Counted from the stretch's first letter, positions 8,208-16,073 are shown. The stretch: 42,210 bases of DNA from Synergistaceae bacterium (GCA_031277095.1 JAISLU010000099.1:1-42210), one strand, 5' to 3'. Notes: generated from the sequence alone by a model not told the origin. Numbers and translations are program-made.

Positions 8208-9512
8208 TCAACTCGCGAATACGGTCTGCTCGGTTATTTCCGTCTGCAAAGCCTTGAGGGCCTTTTCGACGAGACGTCTGCGTATGACTTTTTCTTCTTC
8301 CGGGGTTCGGGTCGGATCGCCGAAGGGATGGGGGATAGCGATGGCCGGAACGATTCTGTTGGCTCCGACGGTTTGGGAGATGGGAACTATGGTACAAACG
8401 TGAACTACTGGGAGCTTGCGTTCGATTTCTTTTACCATCGTTGCACCGCAACGAGTACAAGTTCCTCAGGTGGAGGTCAGAATCACGGCGGTGACCCCGT
8501 CGGCGACGAGTTTGTCGACGATCTCGGCTCCGAATCGCTTTGCGCTGGCAACGGCCGTTCCGTTGCCCACCGTAGCGTAGAACTTGTTGTGGAGCTTCTT
8601 GAAGACACCTTCTTTTTCCATGTCCCGGAGGACGTCGACGGGAAGCACCACGTCGGCGTTGCGGTCCGCGTAAGTGGCGTCGTAGCCGCCATGAGCCGTG
8701 CAATACGTGTCCGCCGTGAGGTCCATGACGCCTGTGATGTCGTACTCGCCGTACTTGCTGGCGCTGGACGCCTCGATGTGGTCGGGGTTTCCTTTGGGGC
8801 AGATACCGCCCGAGGTGACGAGGGCGATGACGGCGTCCTTCATGTCCTTGACGGCCGGCTGGGGCGGAACTCGGTCGAAGACGGGCATTTTGTACTCCGT
8901 CTCGAAGGGCTCCCCTTTCATCTTCGCCACGAACATCTCGACGCATCGCTCGGCCGCCAGTTTATCGTAGAACTTGTTTTTGCGGATTCCACGCTCAATG
9001 TAGCCCTCTTCCGCCGGGGTGCCCAGGCTTTCGCCCTTCAGCAGCTTCAAAAGCAGCTTGGCCATGGCGGGGACGGCCTTTCTCATTCCCGCCGCGCTGT
9101 TGGGGGTCTCGATGATGTAGGCGGACTTCTTGTAGAGTTCGACGCCGGGGTTTTCCGGGTACATGCCGCTGACCACGGGAATACCCAGTTGTTTGGATAT
9201 GGCCTCGCACATTCCGCCGCAGGCCGTACCGTAGCGTCCTGCGTTGAAAGCAGGCCCCGCGATGAAGGCGTCGGGTTTGTAGGGTTTGATCATCTCGACG
9301 ATTTCGGCGCTGGCCTTGTCCATATTAGAGGCAAAATAAGAGTCGCCGCAGACGACGGTCGCCACGATCTCGACTTCCGGCCCAAACGCTCCTTTCAGAG
9401 CGGTGCCGGGCCCTACCACGCCCTCCCGAATTTCGGGCGTGACGTCGGCTTTTTCCTCGCCGCCGATGCCCGCGTAAAATTGGTTGATATAGTGAATCAC
9501 TCGATAAGCCAC
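8208..9512 (-). CDS. grdB: Glycine reductase component B, selenoprotein subunit gamma (GrdB), with in-frame UGA = selenocysteine
   Basis: GrdB is the substrate-binding selenoprotein of protein B. It takes glycine, bound as a Schiff base by GrdE, and passes the carboxymethyl group to GrdA. The 434-residue product begins MAYRVIHYINQFYAGIGGE, the family start. An in-frame TGA at 8466-8468 (codon 349) lies in the GrdB selenocysteine motif ILTST-U-GTCTRCGATMVKEIE, so it is read as selenocysteine and not as stop. The frame continues to the true stop at 8208. A perfect hairpin 12 nt after the UGA could be the bacterial SECIS. The GTG start has GGGAGG upstream. Expression needs selA, selB, selC and selD elsewhere in the genome. 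Confidence 0.95.
8439..8453 (-). promoter_or_regulatory. Putative bacterial SECIS hairpin in grdB
   Basis: CGTTGC, loop GGT, GCAACG form a perfect 6-bp stem. It begins 12 nt downstream of the selenocysteine UGA in the mRNA, where SelB-binding SECIS hairpins of bacteria lie. This rests on position and pairing only; the coding constraint for CTRCGATM also shapes the sequence. Confidence 0.45.
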
Positions 9513-9619
9513 TCTTGACCTCCCACCTTTCTGTCAGGTATCTCAGGTATTGTTCGCTTAGATTTCCACACCTGTAGAGGCGCGGCCCATCCAGCCAGCT
9601 TTACTGTAAAAATACAGCC

Positions 9620-10093
9620 CTAAAGAACGTTCTTGCTGAACTGATCGCGAATACCTTTGACTGCCGCAGCCAGCGCCTCAGGATCCAAAACCATCTCCAT
9701 CATGCTGATCTGCTCCTCCCAAGCCGCAGGGTCACACTCGTCGCGTATCGTCTGATCGAAAACATGATATACGGGAAGTCCCAACGGGACCCCGGCAAGA
9801 GGGCCTGCATATGTCGGATCACCATTGCTCACGGTCTCGGCGTAAATCTCCGCGCCCTCGGCGTCGGAGGAACCAAGAATCACGATGCAATCGGAACCGA
9901 ACTTCTCAGCGGCGTCCTTGATGCGCTGCTGATTCTGCAAGTCCATTGCCCCCGCGGCGGTTCAGACAAAGCACTCGCTGACCGAGAAAATAACCTCGGC
10001 GCCGCTGTCTTTCAAACACGCCTCTATGGCCAGCCCGGGAACGCCGTCGCGCTCACCGAGAATGAGCAGTTTCTTGCCCGCCAATTTCCCCAT
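9620..10093 (-). CDS. grdA: Glycine reductase selenoprotein A (GrdA), with in-frame UGA at codon 44
   Basis: This is the small (157-residue) acidic selenoprotein that carries the carboxymethyl group between proteins B and C and is re-reduced by thioredoxin. Translation from the ATG at 10093 gives [17 protein letters not shown] and reaches TGA at 9962-9964 inside [16 protein letters not shown]. This is the GrdA active-site motif of Cys, two residues and selenocysteine. The UGA is codon 44, the same number as in the characterised clostridial protein. Ordinary gene calling would start at the internal ATG at 9946 and lose the active site. A strong AGGAGGTG precedes the start. The gene sits 80 bp after grdE and 107 bp before grdB. 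Confidence 0.96.
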
Positions 10094-10107
10094 TTACAAC
10101 ACCTCCT

Positions 10108-10144
10108 GAATTTAAAAAGAATTAAAAAACAAGAATTTAAAAAC
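10108..10144 (-). repeat. Short degenerate AT-rich repeat before grdA
   Basis: On the plus strand there are three units beginning GAATT (GAATTTAAAAA, GAATTAAAAAACAA, GAATTTAAAAACC), lying 15-51 bp upstream of the grdA start. They resemble, in size and position, the repeats before grdC and znuA. Confidence 0.55.
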
Positions 10145-10173
10145 CTGATTGCAGTCAAACAAAGCCAGCCGGG

Positions 10174-11466
10174 TCAAAGGGTATAAGCGCCCAGCTTCGT
10201 GTAACCCAGCTCGCTGGTCGATCCGGTGATGGCCTGAAGCTCCACGGTGATGGTTCCATCGGGAACGAGAGAGCCCTGCCAGCCGCCCGCGATGACGTTG
10301 GCCTCCTCCGCGAAGCCCAGAACTTTTTTCATGGGGGGCAGAACGATGACCTCGTTGGCGTTGCCCGCCGTGACGCAGGCGTCGCCCTCCACGCAGGAGT
10401 CCGCCAGAGATTGGCTCGCCCCGTCCTGCCCAGCGTATTCGTCGGTCAGAAGCGCCGTTTTGATGCCGAGCCTCTCGGCCTTCCAGCAGTTCATGATCAA
10501 GTCGGCGTCCGGGTTGCCGAACCCCTCCTCGGTGATGACCATCCCGTCGAGCCCCAGCATGGCGGCCAACTTCGTGGCGAAGCTGGAACTGCGTCGTTTG
10601 TCGGCCAAGGTGACGTTTTCGTTGGTGACGATGCAGGTCACGAAGTTGAAGTCCTTGCCGTGGCGCTTCAGCATATCGGCGATGACGGGGTTGTTCTGGT
10701 GGACGTAGCTGCTGTTTTTGTCGCAGGCGGAAACGCAGTTGCCCGAGACGATGGCCCCGTCCATGACCTCCAGGGGCGACACCACGGTCGGCAGGATTTT
10801 TTTCACGTCCACGCCGTAAAGATACGTGTCGTGCAGAAGTCCCTGAGTCTGGAGCATGTAGAGATACCCCACCTTGGGAAGACCCGGATGCAAGGTCATA
10901 GCCTCCCGGATGTTGGGATGCTCGAAGGCGTCCACCCGGTCCGCGTTCGCCTGGGCACAACAGCGCGCCAGGTAAGCGGCGGCCTTCAGACCGGCCATGC
11001 GGCAGGCGGCCTCGTAGTCGTGTTTGTCCATGCCGGGATCCGAGGGCTCCAGCAGCAGCACCACGTTGCAGGTCTGGGAATAAGGCGTGTAGTCCGCTCC
11101 CGGCCCCGACATGTCGATGATCCCCTCTTGGAACCGCACGATCTTACCCGCCGTGACGACGGCGGCCCCGCTCAAAACCAGGGTCTTGCCCTCTCCCACC
11201 GTCTCCACGTCGGAGACCATTCCGGGGAAAACCTGGCCGCTTCCCTCGATCTTCCAGCGCGGCTCGATCACGTCCTTGACCGGAACGATACGAATACTGT
11301 CCCCCGGCATGGCCAAGTCGACGTCGAGTTTCTTCCCCAGCAGCGCGTCCTCCGAGATCAGATCGAGCAACTCTTTTTTGTCGATGGTCAAAACCCCGTC
11401 CTTGACGCCGGTCTTTTCGCCGAAAGCCAATTTGTTCACAAATATTCTGTGGAGTTCGAGTCTCAA
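10174..11466 (-). CDS. grdE: Glycine reductase component B proprotein, alpha/beta subunits (GrdE)
   Basis: GrdE is a proprotein that cleaves itself to two subunits; the new N-terminal Cys becomes a pyruvoyl-type carbonyl that binds glycine as a Schiff base. The cleavage-site motif VSGN|CVSACDKNSS is present, with Cys at residue 244 (Cys242 in the clostridial protein). Downstream blocks (VTNENVTLADKRRSS, GFGNPDADLIMNCWKAE, GGWQGSLVPDGTI) are typical. I start at TTG 11466, giving MRLELHRIFVNKLAFGEKTG like the family N-terminus, with AAAGGAGGG six bases upstream. A longer reading from 11517 adds 17 non-homologous residues. Length is 430 residues. It acts with GrdB as protein B. Confidence 0.94.
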   Translation of the reverse strand: MRLELHRIFVNKLAFGEKTGVKDGVLTIDKKELLDLISEDALLGKKLDVDLAMPGDSIRIVPVKDVIEPRWKIEGSGQVFPGMVSDVETVGEGKTLVLSGAAVVTAGKIVRFQEGIIDMSGPGADYTPYSQTCNVVLLLEPSDPGMDKHDYEAACRMAGLKAAAYLARCCAQANADRVDAFEHPNIREAMTLHPGLPKVGYLYMLQTQGLLHDTYLYGVDVKKILPTVVSPLEVMDGAIVSGNCVSACDKNSSYVHQNNPVIADMLKRHGKDFNFVTCIVTNENVTLADKRRSSSFATKLAAMLGLDGMVITEEGFGNPDADLIMNCWKAERLGIKTALLTDEYAGQDGASQSLADSCVEGDACVTAGNANEVIVLPPMKKVLGFAEEANVIAGGWQGSLVPDGTITVELQAITGSTSELGYTKLGAYTL

Positions 11467-11545
11467 TACGATCCCTCCTTTCGGGATTCCAATGGAATTT
11501 GAAAATGAAACGGTCACAAAACCCAGATCGAGTTCCGCACGTCCA

Positions 11546-11875
11546 TTAAAGCATCGTCCCGATTTTTGCCTCGATGTTTTCAGGCGTCGCGTCCGCGCCG
11601 CTCAGGCGCGCCAACTCAGCGCCGCCCTTCCAGAAAAGAATCGTGGGCAAGCTCATCACTTTGAAGTTGATGGCCACACGCTTGTTTTGCGAGGTATCGA
11701 CCTTGCAGAATTTGACCTTGCCGTCATACTTCTCCGCGATTTCCATGAACTTCGGCATCAGCGCCATGCAGGGACCGCAAGAGGGGCCCCAGAAATCGAC
11801 CACCACAGGCAAGGCACTCTCTTTCACCTCTACGTCGCAATTTTCTTTCGTCAATTCAACCGGCATTGTTTTCAC
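11546..11875 (-). CDS. trxA: Thioredoxin of the glycine reductase operon
   Basis: This is a 109-residue thioredoxin that re-reduces the GrdA selenenylsulfide after each turnover. The active site reads VVDFWGPSCGPCMALMP: the CGPC pair is intact, but the Trp normally just before it is Ser. The cis-Pro loop (VMSLPTILFWKGG) and the C-terminal helix are normal. The start overlaps the end of grdX by 20 bp; AAAGGAGGTG before the ATG lies inside the last grdX codons, so translation is coupled. Thioredoxin reductase is not in the window. Confidence 0.93.
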   Translation of the reverse strand: MKTMPVELTKENCDVEVKESALPVVVDFWGPSCGPCMALMPKFMEIAEKYDGKVKFCKVDTSQNKRVAINFKVMSLPTILFWKGGAELARLSGADATPENIEAKIGTML

Positions 11876-12434
11876 CTCCTTTGATTTTCACATGGAAGTT
11901 CTCGTCCACGAAGTTCTCTTTCGCATATAAGTTCTCTTTTGCATAGAAGTTCTCCTTCGCATAGAGGCTCTCGTTTTCCGGCAGCATTCCCTGATAAAGA
12001 TTGGGCGAGTAGGCCAGCCGTCCCCCATATCGCTCCACGCTCTCCCTCATCAATTCCAGATCGACCAGGGCATAGTCCTCGCGCACCTGGGGGGGTAAAC
12101 GGGCGGGCAGAGGCAAAGTGTTTTCGAATCGGCGATATAAAAAAACGGCCTCCTCAATCATCGAAAGCGATTCGAGATCGACCAGGCCGTCAGTAGTTTT
12201 TTCCATCATGACTGAGCGGAACGGTTGCTGATGGGGGCGAAGATTTCCGTATAAGGGATGAGTCAGCAGGCGACTTCCCAGATGCACCGCGTCGCGCGCG
12301 GCTATGAGAACATCCAAGGACGACCCTTCCACAAACTGTACCGAAAGAGAAAAAGGTATGATCAGAGAAAAAGCCATGACCGATCGCTGTAAACTCAAGT
12401 TGTTCGTCATTAAAACAACGCTGTCGTTTCGCAT
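11856..12434 (-). CDS. grdX: GrdX family protein with repeat-bearing C-terminal extension
   Basis: GrdX is a protein of unknown function found at the head of glycine/sarcosine/betaine reductase loci. The first ~130 residues carry the family's features: VLMTNNLSL near the N-terminus, VQFVEGSSLDVLIAARDAVH, SRLLTHPLYGNLRPHQQPF and LVDLESLSMIEEAVFLY. The C-terminal ~55 residues are extra, including a YAKENF/YAKENL/YAKENF/VDENF repeat encoded by 18-bp tandem DNA repeats. Start ATG 12434 has GAGGGGG seven bases upstream. It is the first gene after the glycine riboswitch, so it heads the operon. Confidence 0.85.
   Translation of the reverse strand: MRNDSVVLMTNNLSLQRSVMAFSLIIPFSLSVQFVEGSSLDVLIAARDAVHLGSRLLTHPLYGNLRPHQQPFRSVMMEKTTDGLVDLESLSMIEEAVFLYRRFENTLPLPARLPPQVREDYALVDLELMRESVERYGGRLAYSPNLYQGMLPENESLYAKENFYAKENLYAKENFVDENFHVKIKGGENNAG
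11896..11972 (-). repeat. 18-bp tandem repeats at the 3' end of grdX
   Basis: On the plus strand there are three units of AAGTTCTC(T/C)TT(T/C)GCATA(T/G) at 11911-11964, with a degenerate partial unit on each side. They encode YAKENF-type hexapeptides in GrdX and lie just upstream of the trxA ribosome-binding site. Each unit contains an A/G-rich core (AAGGAGAAC or AAAGAGAAC) in the mRNA sense. Confidence 0.9.
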
Positions 12435-12524
12435 TGTCTGACCCCCTCAGGACATAAATACATTCTGTCGCGGCTTCCCCACCGATATTTCCTGCTAGAA
12501 CGAAAGATCAATGGCTTAAATGCC

Positions 12525-12616
12525 GCTTCAGAGTCCTGTCCGAACACGCTCCTTTGGCCTGAGAGTTTCCACACCACGGTTTTACCGTGACGGTTGCCCC
12601 TTCGGCGCTCTCGTTT
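12525..12616 (-). promoter_or_regulatory. Glycine riboswitch aptamer in the grd operon leader
   Basis: Read on the minus strand, the conserved glycine-aptamer blocks appear in order. First is GAGAGCGCCGAAGGGGCAA, then a P3 hairpin (CACGGTAAAACCGTG), then GAAACTCTCAGGCCAAAGGA, then GGACAGGACTCTG. The GAGAG and CTCTC blocks pair. It lies about 90 nt upstream of the grdX start, so glycine should switch the whole grdX-trxA-grdEABCD message. Only one canonical aptamer is clear; the ~200 nt upstream is structured (for example ACCTT-AGGG-AAGGT) but does not match a second copy. No obvious U-tract terminator follows, so control may act on translation or by another route. Confidence 0.87.
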
Positions 12617-12643
12617 GGATTCAAATTTCGAGTAAAATCCGAG

Positions 12644-12669
12644 ACTGAAATTTGAAACTGAAATTCGAA
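12644..12669. repeat. Two 13-bp tandem units in the grd leader
   Basis: ACTGAAATTTGAA and ACTGAAATTCGAA lie side by side about 30 bp before the riboswitch core, with related sequence on both sides. They are another instance of the short tandem repeats seen before several genes in this window. Confidence 0.6.
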
Positions 12670-12862
12670 ACGAAAGTCTCTCGCGTATCCATCTTTCAGG
12701 GTTTTTACATTTCTTCGTTCGTCGTAATTATCTCGGGCGCCCTCACCCTCGTCAAGGTGAAACGGCTGACCTTCCCTAAGGTTTTTACACGCGCCTCTCA
12801 GGGAAGGGAAATGTATATGCCGGATAGGGAGTGATTTGCGGGTAGCAGCGGCTGCGCGCCGC

Positions 12863-12964
12863 ACTATAGTGGATTAAGATAAAAAGCCTAAAGTTGGAAT
12901 GCTAAAAAACAATTGCTCTATTTAGCGCGTGTAAATTCAAGATTTTTTAAGTTAAACGACTATA
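12863..12964 (-). repeat. ~100-bp dispersed element, copy 1 (MITE-like or regulatory module)
   Basis: This AT-rich element is repeated at 40127-40230 with about 90% identity apart from a 5-bp and two 1-bp indels. In copy 1 the ends form imperfect inverted repeats: TATAGTGGATTAAGATAAAAA against TATAGTCGTTTAACTTAAAAA read inward, 17 of 21 matching, with TA at both ends. It provides the last codons and stop of the upstream phosphonatase-like gene. Read toward grd it has TTTAGG, an 18-bp gap and TATAGT at its downstream end, a weak promoter match. No transposase is nearby. It may be a Tc1/IS630-type MITE or a conserved regulatory block. Confidence 0.75.
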
Positions 12965-13740
12965 TCAGACCGCGTGCCGATCAGGCCGGGAAGTTTGGAG
13001 ATGTCGTTCAGCACGGCGTCCGCCCCTGCGCTGCGATATTGGCTCGCGGCAATTTCTTTTTTTGAATTCAGCTCCGCTGTCGAAATTTTTTTGACTTCCT
13101 CCAGAGAAAGGCCGAGCATACTGGATCCTTCCAGAACACCTACGGTGAAGCATCCGGCGTTTTTGCCCTCTTCTATGTCCGAAGCGGTGTCTCCGACCTT
13201 TATAACCTTGCGGACGTCCTTGACTTCGAGTATCTGCAGATTTTTCCAGAGCATGTATGGGTAGGGTCTCCCTATTTTCCCGACGTCGTCGGGGCAGACC
13301 ATGGAATCTGGAGAATAGCCCGCTTCCTTGGCGATGGGCAAGAGGACTTCCATCATTTTCGCGGTGTAGCCGGTGGTGCTGCCTATGACAATGCCCGCCC
13401 TTCGGAGAAATTCCGCGCAATCCTCCACGCCCGGCAAAAGTTCGCCGTGACGGTCGAGGAGATCGAACAGAATCGGCTCGAATTTACCGTAAATTTCCTC
13501 GATGTCGCTCGGATTGGGCTCATGCCCGTTCTGTTTTACGAACTCTCCCCGAAGGCGCTTACCTTTCAGCATCTCGACAATGTGGTCCTTTTTCGGGAGG
13601 CCCATAGGAGCCCGGGTTTCCTCCATCGTGGGAACGACACCCACCTGGCCGAACGCCGCGATGAAAGCCTCGAGGGGGGCAAAACAGCCATAGTCCACCG
13701 TCGTACCGGCCCAATCAAAAATAACAGCCTCGATTTTCAT
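12952..13740 (-). CDS. phnX: HAD-superfamily hydrolase, phosphonoacetaldehyde hydrolase (phosphonatase)-like
   Basis: This 262-residue protein matches PhnX, which cleaves the C-P bond of phosphonoacetaldehyde to acetaldehyde and phosphate. It has the nucleophile motif AVIFDWAGTTVDYG (Asp9, with the Trp-Ala pair typical of phosphonatase). Next is the cap-domain APMGLPKKDHI, in which Lys50 aligns with the Schiff-base lysine. It also has IGSTTGYTAKMM, PDDVGKIGRPYPYM and KVGDTASDIEEGKNAG. I start at ATG 13740 (MKIEAV) with GGAG upstream; an upstream in-frame start at 13761 adds seven residues. It is the last gene of the importer operon. The final residues and stop (IVV, TAA) come from the 100-bp repeat, so the natural C-terminus may have been altered. 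Confidence 0.82.
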   Translation of the reverse strand: MKIEAVIFDWAGTTVDYGCFAPLEAFIAAFGQVGVVPTMEETRAPMGLPKKDHIVEMLKGKRLRGEFVKQNGHEPNPSDIEEIYGKFEPILFDLLDRHGELLPGVEDCAEFLRRAGIVIGSTTGYTAKMMEVLLPIAKEAGYSPDSMVCPDDVGKIGRPYPYMLWKNLQILEVKDVRKVIKVGDTASDIEEGKNAGCFTVGVLEGSSMLGLSLEEVKKISTAELNSKKEIAASQYRSAGADAVLNDISKLPGLIGTRSDIVV

Positions 13741-13783
13741 ATACGTCACTCCAATGCACAAAATTTATGTATACACGCAAGGG

Positions 13784-15139
13784 TCAAAGCCGTTCGATCC
13801 AAATCGGATTGGTGAAGGCAAAACCTGCTTCCTGTTTAGATGCGCTCGGGTCGAAGGCGGCCGCGCCGAATTCCGTAAAGGCCTCGACACGGTAAAATTC
13901 TCCCTGAGAAACCGTCAGTTCCAGGGACGTCTCGAACCTGCGACGCTCTTCCGCCGACGAGGGCCTTGCCTCGGCTATTGCCTTCGCGGAGTTCTCTCCC
14001 CCGCGTCTATCGATTGTCCCTTTTGTCCCTTTGCGCAGGACGACTTTTTCGATTCTGCCCCCGGGGTCAAAAAGCAGTATCTCCGCCTTGACCGTTTTAG
14101 GCTCTTCGTCGATATAAAGCGTATCGCCCATCTGGGATTCGCCCATTTGAAAATATAGCTCTGGACCGTTGGAGCCGAAAAAGCGCCCGCTTTTGAGCAT
14201 TTCGCGTAGGCATTCGATGTTCAGATCTCTCATGTATCCTTTGATAAAAGGATTTCCGTGTTTTTTTGCCGTGTGGGCGTCGGAAACCGCGTTGCCGAGG
14301 CAGTGGAAAACTCCCCTGGCGTTGATTCGGTCCCAGCGTGAAAAAGCCCTGCGATTCGGAGAATCCAGCGCATGGTGATTGAATCCGTTCCAGACCTCGA
14401 TTCCTGCAATGTTTTCTATTTCCATGAGAAGCTCGTCGCCAAACTCGTAACACGGAGCTTCGTAGGGATGTGCCAGGAACACCCAGCCGCCGGCGGCCGT
14501 CATTTCGTCTACAAAACGCTGCCACCGGTCAATATTCGGCGTTGAACCCTGTGCTTCGGGAGGATAGGGTCCGGCGGAGACAAAATACGCCAGCGCGTGG
14601 CCGCAGGTGGTCGTGTATTCCCATCCCGCCGCGTGCAAGAATCGCTCGGCTTCCCGAGTCCTGGAAAAACACTGGATCTCATTCAGATGATCCAGCGTGT
14701 TGTGTTCCGTGCTGTACAGGAAACTGTGTCCTTTATCCAACATAGACGCCCGATTTTCCTCCAAGGAGCTGTGCCCGTCACTGTATGAGGAATGCGCATG
14801 GGTATCGCCGGAATAGTAGCCCGCGCCTTTCACGTCGAAAACCGCCCATCCCAACGTCTCCATCTGAGCCTCTTTTTCCCAGTAATACAGACGGACCCGC
14901 CCGCCGTACAAAAATCTGATTGTAAACGCCTGCTCCCATTCGGCGCCGGGTTCGAGGATTCCGGTTTCAAATTCCATCGTGTCTCCAGGAGTGGCCCATA
15001 GCGGAGGCTGAAGGCTTATTGTCCCGCCCATGGCGCATCGGGAAATGTTTTGGGCGTGTATCTCGAACCTGTAGGAAATGTTGGGCTCGCCGCTGTCGAA
15101 TGGCGCCTCGACCCATATTCGCAAATGATTCATGATCAT
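13784..15139 (-). CDS. PHP-domain metallohydrolase, CehA/McbA-like
   Basis: This ~451-residue protein has an N-terminal beta-rich domain (about 1-105) and a PHP catalytic domain with its metal-binding motifs. These are SGDTHAHSSYSDGH (His114, His116, Asp121), STEHN (Glu145, His146), LAHPYE (His224) and VSDAHTAKKHG (Asp287, His289). A C-terminal beta-rich region follows. PHP enzymes hydrolyse phosphoesters; the CehA/McbA branch also includes carbamate/ester hydrolases. In this operon it could free a phosphonate from an ester. The gene starts about 70 bp after the ATPase gene; ATG 15139 or 15133 both give plausible proteins with weak ribosome sites. Longer upstream readings run into the previous gene and are rejected. 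Confidence 0.78.
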   Translation of the reverse strand: MIMNHLRIWVEAPFDSGEPNISYRFEIHAQNISRCAMGGTISLQPPLWATPGDTMEFETGILEPGAEWEQAFTIRFLYGGRVRLYYWEKEAQMETLGWAVFDVKGAGYYSGDTHAHSSYSDGHSSLEENRASMLDKGHSFLYSTEHNTLDHLNEIQCFSRTREAERFLHAAGWEYTTTCGHALAYFVSAGPYPPEAQGSTPNIDRWQRFVDEMTAAGGWVFLAHPYEAPCYEFGDELLMEIENIAGIEVWNGFNHHALDSPNRRAFSRWDRINARGVFHCLGNAVSDAHTAKKHGNPFIKGYMRDLNIECLREMLKSGRFFGSNGPELYFQMGESQMGDTLYIDEEPKTVKAEILLFDPGGRIEKVVLRKGTKGTIDRRGGENSAKAIAEARPSSAEERRRFETSLELTVSQGEFYRVEAFTEFGAAAFDPSASKQEAGFAFTNPIWIERL

Positions 15140-15209
15140 AAACACACCATGATTATCGTAAACAAAACATAATTTATCGCAATGTGGCCCCTGCACAATC
15201 ACCCGAACC

Positions 15210-16073
15210 CTAAGCCGGGGCCATAGCGGGACAGGGGAAGCGCCTGATTTTGGGGATGGCGCGGAGCAGTTTTTTCGTGTAGTCCTCCCGGGGATAGGCG
15301 AACAGCTTCTCGGCCGACGCGGTTTCCACAATTCTGCCTGCCTGCATGACCGAGACGCGATCGGAGATGTGCCGCACCACCGCCATGTTGTGGGAGATGA
15401 ACAGGATGGACACGCCCTTCTTCTCCTTCAAATCCATCAGAAGGTTCAAAATCTGGGCTTGAACAGATACATCCAACGCCGAGGTGGGCTCGTCCGCTAT
15501 GATAAGCCGAGGGTCAGTGGCCATTGCCCTGGCCACCGCGACACGCTGTTTTTGCCCACCGGACATCTGATGAGGATACCTGCTCAGAAAAGTTCGCGGC
15601 AGATCCACCATGTCCAGCAGTTCCTTGAGGCGTTCGGGCAGAAGTTTTTGCGGCAGCAGCCGGTTTACGAGGATCGGCTCCGCCAGCAGCCGGGCTACGG
15701 TCATGTTCGGGTTCAGCGAGCTGTCCGGGTCCTGAAAAATCATCTGCACCCTGGTTCTGTACAGGGGACTTCTGCGATGCGCTCCGGCGCAGATTTTTGC
15801 GTCAAAGACCGTTATCTCTCCGGAAGAAATCGGTATCAGGCCGATGACGGCACGGCCCAGCGTGGTTTTTCCGGAGCCGGACTCCCCGACGATACCATAT
15901 ATTTCCCTGGCGTTCATACTGAGGGTTACGCCGTCTACAGCTTTTACGACGCCCTTTCCGCCGCGGCTGAAGAGGTTCGATCTTTTGCTGAAATGTACTT
16001 TCACGTTCTCGATGCGCAGTATTTCCTCATATATTTTCTCATGTATTTCCTCATGTATTACTTTATCGTTCAT
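15210..16073 (-). CDS. Peptide-type ABC transporter ATP-binding protein (DppF/OppF-like)
   Basis: This 287-residue cytosolic ATPase has Walker A GESGSGKT at 63-70, the signature MSGGQKQRVAVARA and Walker B LIIADEPTSALD. These are typical of the second ATPase of dipeptide/oligopeptide/nickel importers. It overlaps the first ATPase gene by 4 bp. The start at 16073 has GGGAGG seven bases upstream. Residues 6-17 (IHEEIHEKIYEE) come from a 12-bp tandem repeat directly after the start. The usual C-terminal oligopeptide-transporter extension is short, ending soon after YTKKLLRAIPK. It energises import together with the DppD-like protein. Confidence 0.93.
   Translation of the reverse strand: MNDKVIHEEIHEKIYEEILRIENVKVHFSKRSNLFSRGGKGVVKAVDGVTLSMNAREIYGIVGESGSGKTTLGRAVIGLIPISSGEITVFDAKICAGAHRRSPLYRTRVQMIFQDPDSSLNPNMTVARLLAEPILVNRLLPQKLLPERLKELLDMVDLPRTFLSRYPHQMSGGQKQRVAVARAMATDPRLIIADEPTSALDVSVQAQILNLLMDLKEKKGVSILFISHNMAVVRHISDRVSVMQAGRIVETASAEKLFAYPREDYTKKLLRAIPKIRRFPCPAMAPA
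16020..16055 (-). repeat. Three 12-bp tandem repeats at the 5' end of the DppF-like gene
   Basis: On the plus strand the units are TATTTCCTCATA, TATTTTCTCATG and TATTTCCTCATG. They encode four-residue periods (IHEE, IHEK, IYEE) right after the initiation codon. In the mRNA sense each unit contains ATGAGGA or ATGAGAA, so the array offers repeated start-like and Shine-Dalgarno-like words. Confidence 0.85.

Noticed and set aside
8133-9518. 461-codon plus-strand open frame opposite grdB
   Set aside because: It is a shadow of a GC-rich gene. The minus strand encodes a clear GrdB with selenocysteine, and the plus-strand product shows no family motif.
9946-10093. Reading grdA as an N-terminally short 108-residue gene or grdB as a nonsense mutant
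   Set aside because: Both TGA codons sit in known selenocysteine motifs at the expected residue numbers, and the frame stays homologous on both sides.
10411-11502. 363-codon plus-strand open frame opposite grdE
   Set aside because: It is an antisense shadow with no motifs; GrdE is clear on the other strand.
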